A stretch of DNA of 35,731 nt, taken from contig JAJEQY010000032.1 of NCBI GenBank assembly GCA_020687605.1, positions 1 through 35,731 on the forward strand, in the 5' to 3' direction. Below the pieces are notes generated by a model. The model worked only from the letters and a program-made list of their open reading frames with translations, was not told the origin of the DNA and did not search any database. Positions 7,925 through 14,671 of the stretch are shown in pieces. The stretch is from Intestinimonas aquisgranensis. Its GTDB lineage: Bacteria; Bacillota; Clostridia; Oscillospirales; Oscillospiraceae. The stretch's first letter is position 1; every line of letters begins with the position of its first letter. A program made the position numbers and the translations under genes.

Positions 7925-9526
7925 ATGAGATCCTGGAAAAAGCTGCTCAGCCTGACCGCAGCCTGCGCTCTGTCTGTCTCTTTGTTGGCTGGCTGCAGCG
8001 GCACCACCACCCCCGCCACCGAGCCTGCCGCCTCCGGCAGCGGCGATGCCGCCGCCACCGACGGCAAGATGTTCAACGTGGCCCTGACTGCCGCCTTTAC
8101 CGGCTTTGATCCTCTGCGGACCAACGATTCCGCCTCCACCTATGTCAACGCCCAGATCTATGAGACGCTGTACCGCATCGATCCTGAGACCGATGAGTAC
8201 ATGCCTCTGCTGGCCGCCGAGATGCCTGAGTACTCCGAGGACGGCCTCACCGTCACCGTGAAGCTGCGTGAGGGCGTCACCTTCCACGACGGCACTCCCT
8301 TCAACTCCGAAGCCGTGAAGTACACCTTTGACCTCATCAAGGACCCCGACTTCGGCTCCGCCCGCGCCTCCATCGCCGGTTCCATCGACACCATGGAGTG
8401 CCCCGACGACTACACCATCGTGTTCCACCTCCTCTATGAGGACGGTGTGTTCACCGCCAAGCTGGCCCACACCAACTCCGCCATCGTCTCCCCCACTGCT
8501 CAGCAGAACCAGGACCTGATGACTCAGCCCTGCGGCACCGGTCCCTACAAGTTCGTCTCCTCCGTGTCCGGCTCCAACGTGGTGCTGACCCGGAATGAGG
8601 ACTACTGGGGTGAAAAGCCCGCCATCAAGGACGTGACCATGACCATCATCACCGATGAGTCCACCGCCGTGTCCCGGATGGAGACCGGCGAGGCCGACTT
8701 CATGCCCAAGATCAGCGTGGAGCAGCTCTCCCGCGTGGAGAACAACTCCGCTCTCACCGTCACCACCTCCGAGGCCGCCCAGATCTACTACATGGCCCTG
8801 CGCGGTGACTCCTCCGTCAACCCCATCATGGCCGAGAAGGACTTCCGTATCGCTCTGGCCAAGGGCATCGACAAGGAAGGCTATGTGGAGTACATGATGC
8901 AGGGTTACGCCGAGGTGGCCAACTCCGTCATCGGTCCCAAGATCTTCGGCTATGATCCCTCCGCTGAGGAGCACAACATCGCCTACGATCCCGAGGGCGC
9001 CAAGGCCATCCTGGACGAGCATCCCGGCTGGGCCGATGAGAAGATCACCTTCCTGGTGCCCTCCACTCCCGTCTACTCCAAGATGGGCGAGTACTTCCAG
9101 TCCAGCCTGATCAATGCCGGCTTCAACAACGTGCAGATCGAGACCATGGACTGGTCCGCCTGGCTCACCGAGAGCAAGGTGGACGGCCGCTTCGACATCA
9201 CCCTGGCCGCCTGGTCCAACGTGACCCGTGACGGCACCGAGCTCATGGAGCCCAACTTCCACTCCGTGAACGGCCAGCGCCGCGTGCGCCTGAGCGCCGA
9301 GGACTGGGCCCTGGTGGACAGCTATATCGATGCCAGTAAGACCACCTCCGACACCGCCGTGCGTACCGAGAACCTCCTCAACTGCAACGCGGTGCTGATG
9401 GATGAGGCCTACATCCAGCCCATCTACAACTCCACCAACCTCTTCTGCTACAGCAATGAGTACACCAACGTCACCCTGGACGCCGGCGGCGCCTTCTACA
9501 TCTGCGACTTCCAGTACGCCGCGTAA
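7925..9526 (+). CDS. Peptide-binding lipoprotein of ABC importer, copy 2 (SBP family 5)
   Basis: A 533-residue paralogue of the preceding gene with the same length and domain plan. It has a signal peptide with lipobox L-L-A-G-C (Cys24), a Thr/Ala/Ser-rich linker and the SBP_bac_5 core. Most of the core is identical to copy 1. Differences cluster in the linker, around residues 280-300 (Y-Y-V-G-M-R-A-S versus Y-Y-M-A-L-R-G-D), and in the last 120 residues. These regions could line or border the ligand pocket, so the pair may give the one permease two specificities or affinities. The duplicate keeps its own leader dyad and ribosome site. The next gene is 145 bases away across a hairpin-rich gap. 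Confidence 0.92.
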   Translation: MRSWKKLLSLTAACALSVSLLAGCSGTTTPATEPAASGSGDAAATDGKMFNVALTAAFTGFDPLRTNDSASTYVNAQIYETLYRIDPETDEYMPLLAAEMPEYSEDGLTVTVKLREGVTFHDGTPFNSEAVKYTFDLIKDPDFGSARASIAGSIDTMECPDDYTIVFHLLYEDGVFTAKLAHTNSAIVSPTAQQNQDLMTQPCGTGPYKFVSSVSGSNVVLTRNEDYWGEKPAIKDVTMTIITDESTAVSRMETGEADFMPKISVEQLSRVENNSALTVTTSEAAQIYYMALRGDSSVNPIMAEKDFRIALAKGIDKEGYVEYMMQGYAEVANSVIGPKIFGYDPSAEEHNIAYDPEGAKAILDEHPGWADEKITFLVPSTPVYSKMGEYFQSSLINAGFNNVQIETMDWSAWLTESKVDGRFDITLAAWSNVTRDGTELMEPNFHSVNGQRRVRLSAEDWALVDSYIDASKTTSDTAVRTENLLNCNAVLMDEAYIQPIYNSTNLFCYSNEYTNVTLDAGGAFYICDFQYAA

Positions 9527-9540
9527 TTGATTGGTACATT

Positions 9541-9636
9541 TCCGGTCCCCGGTGGGCGGCTGCCCGCCGGGTCCACCGGACTTAAGACACATGGACATGT
9601 GTCTTAAGGTCTGTTCCCCGCCTCCGGGCGGAGACC
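9541..9636 (+). repeat. Three stacked hairpins before the ATPase genes
   Basis: Between the second binding protein and the first ATPase lie three inverted repeats. One is GC-rich (CCGGTGG at 9549-9555 with CCACCGG at 9573-9579). The second is a perfect 13-base palindrome with a two-base spacer (9581-9593 with 9596-9608, beginning CTTAAGACACATG). The third is GGTCT...AGACC enclosing CCGCC/GGCGG (9608-9636). None has a T run. The likely effect is to stabilise the abundant binding-protein message and lower ATPase expression. The central palindrome could also be an operator. Confidence 0.5.
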
Positions 9637-9671
9637 GGACCTTAGGACACAGCAAGGAGGCAGATCTTCCT

Positions 9672-10649
9672 ATGGGAAAAGTGCTTGAGGTGAAGGAGCT
9701 GGTCACCACCTTCCGGATCGGTAAAAAGGAATACGAGGTGCTGCGGGGCATCTCCTTCGACATCAACGAGAACGAGACCGTGTGCATGGTGGGTGAGTCG
9801 GGCTGCGGCAAGAGCGTCACCACCCTGTCCATCATGGACCTGCTGCCCAACAACGGCCGGGTGGTCTCAGGCAGCATCAAATTGAACGGCCAGGAGCTCA
9901 CCACCATGTCCCCCAAGGAGCGCAACGCGCTCCGGGGCAAGCAGATGGGCATGATCTTCCAGGAGCCCATGACCGCCCTCAACCCCCTGCTGACCATCGG
10001 CCGTCAGCTCACCGAGGGCCTGCGGCTCCACAAGGGCCTCAGCAAGGAGGAGGCCTGGAAGGTGGCCGTCACCTACCTGGAGAAGGTGGGCATCGCCAAC
10101 CCGGAGGACCGGATGAAGCAGTACCCCTTCCAGCTCTCCGGCGGCCTGCGCCAGCGCATCATGATCGCCATGGTCATGGCGGTGGAGCCCAGCCTGCTCA
10201 TCGCCGACGAGCCCACCACCGCCCTGGACGTGACCATCCAGAAGCAGGTGCTGGTGCTCCTCAACAAGCTCAAGAAGGACGTGAGCACCGGCGTCCTCTT
10301 CATCACCCACGACCTGGGCGTGGTGGCCGAGATCGCCGACCGGGTCATCATCCTGTACTCCGGCCGGAAGGTGGAGGAGGGCAGCATCGAGACCATCTTC
10401 GCCAAGCCCCTCCACCCCTACACCGTGGGCCTGATGAAGGCGGTGCCCAACGTGGACGAGGACGACTTCGACATCCAGCCCATCCCCGGCACCTTCCCCA
10501 ACATCACCGAGGACATCGGCGGCTGCCGGTTCCACCCCCGCTGCCCCTACGCCACCGAGCGGTGCCGGACGGAGGTCCCCGCCGAGCTGGAGATCGAGCC
10601 CGGCCATACGGTTTGCTGCCATAAAGTGGAGGAGGAGCGCGGGAAATGA
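9672..10649 (+). CDS. Peptide ABC transporter ATPase, DppD/OppD type
   Basis: A 325-residue cytoplasmic ATPase. Walker A is G-E-S-G-C-G-K-S at 41-48, the Q-loop M-I-F-Q-E-P follows, the signature is L-S-G-G-L, and Walker B is L-L-I-A-D-E-P with the H-loop I-T-H-D-L. The C-terminal oligopeptide ATPase extension carries the usual Cys cluster (C-R-F-H-P-R-C-P, a further Cys and a C-C pair). In related DppD proteins that cluster is reported to bind an iron-sulfur centre. The start at 9672 is chosen for its AGGAGG site. The upstream in-frame extension to 9531 reads through the hairpins and is not family-like. The stop overlaps the next start by four bases (ATGA), so the two ATPases are translationally coupled. 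Confidence 0.92.
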   Translation: MGKVLEVKELVTTFRIGKKEYEVLRGISFDINENETVCMVGESGCGKSVTTLSIMDLLPNNGRVVSGSIKLNGQELTTMSPKERNALRGKQMGMIFQEPMTALNPLLTIGRQLTEGLRLHKGLSKEEAWKVAVTYLEKVGIANPEDRMKQYPFQLSGGLRQRIMIAMVMAVEPSLLIADEPTTALDVTIQKQVLVLLNKLKKDVSTGVLFITHDLGVVAEIADRVIILYSGRKVEEGSIETIFAKPLHPYTVGLMKAVPNVDEDDFDIQPIPGTFPNITEDIGGCRFHPRCPYATERCRTEVPAELEIEPGHTVCCHKVEEERGK

Positions 10650-12223
10650 GTGACGAGAGAAAGGTGCTTCTTGAGCTCAAGAAGCTGAAAAAATACTTCC
10701 CCGTCCGCCGGGGCGTGAGCATCAAGGCCCTGGAGGACGTGTCCTTCTCCATTTACGAGGGGGAGAAGTTCGGCGTGGTGGGCGAGTCCGGCTGCGGCAA
10801 GTCCACCCTGGGCCGCGTCATCCTCCAGCTCTACCCCCAGACCAGCGGCGCGTGCATCTACCACGGCCGCACCCGGGACGAGATGTGCCCCAAATATCTG
10901 GCCAAAGAGGTGGCCAAGCTGCCCGAGTACCAGAAGAAGGCCGGGGAGTTCTATCAGAAATCCCTGGAGGTGGACAAGAAGGCGGAGGTCCTGAAGAAGG
11001 AGATCGACGCCCTCTCCGCCCTGGGTTCCAACAAGGAGGTCAAGAAGGAGGCCGCCCTTCAGAAGAAGCTCAGCGCCCTGGAGTTCAAGTCCAAGGAGCT
11101 GAAGAAGGACGCCTCCCGGCAGCTGCGTGAGGGTTCCCGCACCGTGGGCTCCCTCATCCTCTGTAAGGATCTGCCCGCCATCCAGGCCCTCTACGACAAG
11201 GCCCAGAAGGAGACCGCCCAGGCCGCCGAGTCCATCCGGAAGTTCCGGGACCTGGAGAAGCAGTACGAGGAGGGCAGGGTGGCCGGCAAGGCCGACGCCG
11301 CCCTCAAGGAGAAGATGGAGGCCGCCCGCAAGGAGGCCCAGAGCCATGTGGAGGCCGCCAAGGGCTTCCGGGTCAAGGCTTGGCAGGACTACCACGGCAA
11401 GGACGTCCTCCCCATCACCGAGCGCACCCTGGACCCCGCCTACCAGGCCAAGCTGGACGGCAACTATGAGACCGGCATCAACCTGGGCAAGCTCACCAAG
11501 GAAGAGATGCGGGACATGCGCCGGGAGATGCAGATGATCTTCCAGGACCCCGCCGCCAGTCTGGACCCCCGGCAGTCCATCGGCAAGTCCATCGAAGAGG
11601 TCTACGTCATCAATACCGACTACCCCGCCGATGTGCGGAAGGAAAAGGTAATGGAGCTGCTGGAAAAGGTGGGCCTCAAGCGGGAGCACTACTACTCCTA
11701 CCCCCACGCCCTCTCCGGCGGTCAGAAGCAGCGTGTGGGCATCGCCCGCGCCATCGCCCTGGACACCAAGTTCGTGGTGCTGGACGAGTCTGTCTCCGCT
11801 CTGGACGTGTCCGTCCAGGCCCAGATCCTCCAGCTGCTCAACGAGCTCAGTGTGGAAAAGCACCTCACCTACTTCTTCATCACCCATGACCTGGGCGTGG
11901 TCAAGCACTTCTGCGACCGCATCGTGGTCATGTACCTGGGCAACGTCTGCGAGCTGGCCAAGAGCAAGGAGCTCTTCCACAACCCCCTCCACCCCTATAC
12001 CGACTCCCTGCTGGCCGCCGTGCCCCGGCTGAAGATCGGCCAAGAGCACTCCACCGAGTCGGTGCTGGAAGGCGACGTGCCCAGCGCCATGAATCCCCCC
12101 AAGGGCTGCCCCTTCCACACCCGCTGCTCCAAGTGCATGGACATCTGCACCAAGGAGAAGCCCCCCATCGTGGAGAAGGAGCCCGGCCATTTTGTGGCCT
12201 GCCACCTCTACGACAACAAATAA
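10646..12223 (+). CDS. Peptide ABC transporter ATPase, DppF/OppF type, with long coiled-coil insertion
   Basis: A 525-residue ATPase, about 200 residues longer than usual for DppF. Walker A is G-E-S-G-C-G-K-S-T at 46-54. The Q-loop Gln is at 300, where it would normally be near 95. The signature L-S-G-G-Q is at 356-360, Walker B ends at D380-E381, and the H-loop His is at 414. Residues about 75-285 form a Lys/Glu/Ala-rich, heptad-like insertion between the beta-rich lobe after Walker A and the sequence R-R-E-M-Q-M-I-F-Q-D. All catalytic motifs are intact, so it should hydrolyse ATP. The C-terminal Cys cluster (C-P-F-H-T-R-C, two further Cys) is present. The insertion is in frame, with codon use like the rest of the gene, so it is not a sequencing artefact. 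Its role is unknown. Confidence 0.93.
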   Translation: MSDERKVLLELKKLKKYFPVRRGVSIKALEDVSFSIYEGEKFGVVGESGCGKSTLGRVILQLYPQTSGACIYHGRTRDEMCPKYLAKEVAKLPEYQKKAGEFYQKSLEVDKKAEVLKKEIDALSALGSNKEVKKEAALQKKLSALEFKSKELKKDASRQLREGSRTVGSLILCKDLPAIQALYDKAQKETAQAAESIRKFRDLEKQYEEGRVAGKADAALKEKMEAARKEAQSHVEAAKGFRVKAWQDYHGKDVLPITERTLDPAYQAKLDGNYETGINLGKLTKEEMRDMRREMQMIFQDPAASLDPRQSIGKSIEEVYVINTDYPADVRKEKVMELLEKVGLKREHYYSYPHALSGGQKQRVGIARAIALDTKFVVLDESVSALDVSVQAQILQLLNELSVEKHLTYFFITHDLGVVKHFCDRIVVMYLGNVCELAKSKELFHNPLHPYTDSLLAAVPRLKIGQEHSTESVLEGDVPSAMNPPKGCPFHTRCSKCMDICTKEKPPIVEKEPGHFVACHLYDNK

Positions 12224-12233
12224 GGACCTTTTT

Positions 12234-12266
12234 CATTTCCTGGGGCGCTTTGCGCCCCAGGAAATG
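12234..12266 (+). repeat. Perfect 15-bp hairpin between ATPase and hydrolase genes
   Basis: Bases 12234-12248 pair perfectly with 12252-12266 around a TTT loop (arm starts CATTTCCTGGGG). There is no T run after it on either strand. A T run precedes it instead, so it is not a textbook terminator. It probably stabilises the upstream message or separates expression of the hydrolase from the transporter. The hydrolase has its own AAGGAGG site 35 bases later. Confidence 0.6.
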
Positions 12267-12300
12267 GCACATTATTCAGAAAAAATAAGGAGGCCGACCT

Positions 12301-13929
12301 ATGTATACGCCCTTCGACCCCGTCTACCAGCCCTATCCCTCTCAGCGCTACCCCATTTATGCCCGGGGTGGTATGGTGAACTGCTCCAGTCCTCAGGCCG
12401 CCGCCGCCGGTCTGGAGGCCCTCCAAAACGGGGGCAACGCCATGGATGCCGCCGTGGCCGCCGCCGCCGCCCTCACCGTGGTGGAGCCCTCCGCCAACGG
12501 CATCGGCTCCGACGCCTTCGCCCTGGTTTGGTCGGCCAAGGACCAGAAGCTCTACGGCCTCAACTCCAGCGGCCCCGCCCCTATGGCGGCCTCCATCGAG
12601 AAGCTGCTGGCCGACGGCAGCGATGAAAACGGCAAGATGCCCACCTACGGCTGGACTCCGGTGACGGTGCCCGGCGCCCCCATGGCTTGGGCCGAGCTGA
12701 CCCGCCGTTTCGGCCGGCGGACCCTGGCCCAGAACGTGGCCCCCGCCGTCCGCTACGCCCGGGAGGGCTACCCCTGCTCCCCCAACCTGGCCGTCATGTG
12801 GAAGCGGGCCTTTGACAAGTTCCAAAAAACCTGCACCGGTCCCGTCTTTGACGAGTGGTACAAGACCTTCACCCCCGAGGGAAAGCCCTACGAGGCGGGC
12901 GATCTGATCCGCCTGCCCAACCACGCCGACACCCTGGAGGCCATTGGTGAGACCGATGCCGCCGCCTTCTACACCGGGGAGATCGCCAAAAAAATCGATG
13001 CCGACAGCAAGAAGTTCGGCGGCTACCTGCGGTATGAGGACCTGGCCGCCTACCAGGCCAAGTGGGTGGAGCCCATCAGAGTGGACTACCACGGCTACCA
13101 GGTCTGTGAGATCCCCCCCAACGGCCAGGGCATCGTGGCCCTCATGGCCCTCAATATCCTCAAGGAGTTTGACTTCCCCGAGAAGGAGAGCGCCCTCACC
13201 TACCACCGCCAGCTGGAGGCCATGAAGATGGCCTTTGCCGACGCCTTCCACTATGTCACCGATCCCGACCACATGGAGCTGGACTACCACCGGCTCTTAG
13301 ACCCCGCCTACGGCGCCCAGCGCGCTGCCGAGATCGGGGAGACCGCCCAGGTCTATACCCACTCCATCCCCCCCAAGAGCGGCACTGTCTACCTCTGCTG
13401 CGCCGACGGGGAGGGCAACATGGTCTCCTTCATCCAGTCCAACTATATGGGCTTCGGCTCCGGCGTGGTGGTGAGCGGCACCGGCGTCTCCCTCCAGAAC
13501 CGTGGCCACGACTTCTCCCTGGATGAGAAGGACGCCAACGCCCTCAAGCCCGGCAAGCGCAGCTACCACACCATCATTCCCGGCTTCCTGATGAAGGACG
13601 GCAAGGCCGTGGGTCCTTTCGGCGTCATGGGCGGCTACATGCAGCCCCAGGGCCACGTCCAGGTGGTCATGAACTACGTGGACTTCCATCTGGACCCCCA
13701 GCAGGCCCTGGACGCCCCCCGCTGGCAGTGGATGCGGGACAATACCGTCACCGTGGAGACCCGGTTCTGCATGGAGATGGCCCGCAAGCTCCAGCGCCTG
13801 GGCCACGACATCCGGGCCGACCTGTCCACCCCCAGCTTCGGCCGGGGCCAGATGATCGTCCGGCTGGACAACGGCGTGTTGGTCGGCGGCACCGAGTCCC
13901 GTACCGACAGCAACATCGCCTGCTACTAA
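12301..13929 (+). CDS. Gamma-glutamyltransferase-family Ntn hydrolase, cytoplasmic
   Basis: A 542-residue enzyme of the gamma-glutamyltransferase superfamily, which mature by self-cleavage before a catalytic Thr. Features: G-G-N-A-M-D-A-A-V-A near residue 44, typical of the family, and the cleavage/nucleophile region S-G-T-V-Y-L at 360-365 with Thr362 as predicted nucleophile. The downstream substrate-loop analogue Q-S-N-Y-M-G-F-G-S-G is at 379-388. No signal peptide is present, while many GGTs are exported, so it should act inside the cell. It directly follows a peptide importer and ends in that operon's terminator. By analogy with the E. coli unit where an Ntn hydrolase (iaaA) precedes the glutathione importer genes gsiABCD, I infer hydrolysis of imported gamma-glutamyl peptides. 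Related families (acylases, oxamate amidohydrolase) remain possible. Confidence 0.85.
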   Translation: MYTPFDPVYQPYPSQRYPIYARGGMVNCSSPQAAAAGLEALQNGGNAMDAAVAAAAALTVVEPSANGIGSDAFALVWSAKDQKLYGLNSSGPAPMAASIEKLLADGSDENGKMPTYGWTPVTVPGAPMAWAELTRRFGRRTLAQNVAPAVRYAREGYPCSPNLAVMWKRAFDKFQKTCTGPVFDEWYKTFTPEGKPYEAGDLIRLPNHADTLEAIGETDAAAFYTGEIAKKIDADSKKFGGYLRYEDLAAYQAKWVEPIRVDYHGYQVCEIPPNGQGIVALMALNILKEFDFPEKESALTYHRQLEAMKMAFADAFHYVTDPDHMELDYHRLLDPAYGAQRAAEIGETAQVYTHSIPPKSGTVYLCCADGEGNMVSFIQSNYMGFGSGVVVSGTGVSLQNRGHDFSLDEKDANALKPGKRSYHTIIPGFLMKDGKAVGPFGVMGGYMQPQGHVQVVMNYVDFHLDPQQALDAPRWQWMRDNTVTVETRFCMEMARKLQRLGHDIRADLSTPSFGRGQMIVRLDNGVLVGGTESRTDSNIACY

Positions 13930-13936
13930 AAAGCAT

Positions 13937-13970
13937 AAAAAGGCCTGCACCGAAAGGTGCAGGCCTTTTT
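13937..13970. terminator. Bidirectional rho-independent terminator
   Basis: AAAAAGGCCTGCACC (13937-13951), a GAAA loop and GGTGCAGGCCTTTTT (13956-13970) form a 15-pair stem with T runs in both orientations. It ends the plus-strand transporter operon and the convergent minus-strand zinc-ribbon gene, whose stop codon abuts it. Confidence 0.93.
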
Positions 13971-14359
13971 TATGTCTTTTCGTCAAAGGATACGCCGCAG
14001 TTGCGGCAGGTAATGGAGATCTTGCCTTTGCCCCGGGGGACCCGGAGCTGCTGACCGCAGTTGGGACACTTAAAATAACGGTGCTCCTTATCCCGGTGGA
14101 TGGTGCGCTGGAGCTTGAACCAGCGGATGACCGGTCCCGCCACGGTGAGAAACTTGGCGTTCTCTGCCCGGCGCCGGGCGTAGTTTCGGGAGAGGACCCG
14201 GAAGAGCACCACCAGGATGCATAGGAGATAGAGGAAATAGAGGGGGGAAGCGTCCAGGAACAGGTCCAAAAGATAGAGGACCAGTGCAACTCCGGTGAGG
14301 CAGAAGTTGAGCTGATCCCAGCCGTACCGGCCATAAAGGAGCCGTTGTATGAAGTTCAT
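13970..14359 (-). CDS. Small membrane protein with C-terminal zinc ribbon
   Basis: A 129-residue protein with two adjacent hydrophobic segments (about 16-35 and 39-56), a basic stretch, and a C-terminal zinc ribbon with Cys98-x-x-Cys101 and Cys118-x-x-Cys121. The topology suggests a membrane anchor with a cytoplasmic zinc-binding head. The type is widespread in Firmicutes and lacks an assigned function. It has an AAGGAGG site, a strong promoter upstream, and shares the terminator of the convergent hydrolase gene. It is probably the last host gene before the phage segment. Confidence 0.8.
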   Translation of the reverse strand: MNFIQRLLYGRYGWDQLNFCLTGVALVLYLLDLFLDASPLYFLYLLCILVVLFRVLSRNYARRRAENAKFLTVAGPVIRWFKLQRTIHRDKEHRYFKCPNCGQQLRVPRGKGKISITCRNCGVSFDEKT

Positions 14360-14412
14360 GGCCGTTGCCTCCTTCCGTTCAGGTGCTGATACGCCTTGAT
14401 TTTCATGTATTT

Positions 14413-14441
14413 ATCATAGCCGTAGGATGTGTACTCGTCAA
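14413..14441 (-). promoter_or_regulatory. Promoter of the zinc-ribbon gene
   Basis: On the minus strand TTGACG (14441-14436) and TATGAT (14418-14413) are spaced by 17 bases, each one base from consensus. Transcription would start near 14406, 47 bases before the start codon. It marks host DNA reaching at least 14441. Confidence 0.65.
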
Positions 14442-14630
14442 GAAAGCAAACGTAAACAAAGTGTGAATAGTTGGGAGACAGCAGGATAAAAAACGCCGCA
14501 ATCGACTGCGGCACAGCGGATAGGAGGATTTTCAGCCCGGTGTGCTTTTCGGCCTATTAGGGCTGAAAAGTGGCCATAAAAGAGGACTTGTGCCCTGTGC
14601 TGTTGCAACCTGTTGCACACTTTCAGACAG
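14442..14630. other. Gene-free left border of the phage segment
   Basis: No convincing gene is seen. TTTTCAGCCC (14529-14538) and GGGCTGAAAA (14560-14569) form a perfect 10-bp inverted repeat, CCGCA/TGCGG forms a smaller one nearby, and GTTGCAAC/GTTGCAC lie at about 14601-14617. The phage-host boundary should fall here, but no direct repeat long enough to be an attachment core is shared with the right edge near 32.8 kb. Confidence 0.45.
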
Positions 14631-14667
14631 AAAAAAGAGGCCGCTGCGGTGTTTACCCGCAGCGGCC
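14631..14667 (-). terminator. Terminator of the phage late operon
   Basis: GGCCGCTGCGG (14639-14649) pairs perfectly with CCGCAGCGGCC (14657-14667). On the minus strand it is followed by TCTTTTTT. It begins five bases after the stop codon of the giant gene, as expected for the end of the phage late operon. Confidence 0.9.
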
Positions 14668-14671
14668 ATTC

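Noticed and set aside
9531..9671. N-terminal extension of the DppD ATPase to an upstream start
   Set aside because: It reads through three hairpins, lacks a ribosome site and is not homologous. The start at 9672 has AGGAGG.
6122..9997. A 1291-codon open frame on the strand opposite the binding-protein genes
   Set aside because: It is Gly/His/Val-rich nonsense produced by GC-biased third positions, spans two real genes antisense, and has no ribosome site or domain.
12234..12266. Standard rho-independent terminator after the second ATPase gene
   Set aside because: The stem is perfect but no T run follows on either strand, so it is listed as a hairpin.
14438..14620. A 60-codon minus-strand frame in the left phage border
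   Set aside because: No ribosome site, no phage- or host-like sequence, and it crosses the zinc-ribbon gene's promoter and the border inverted repeats.
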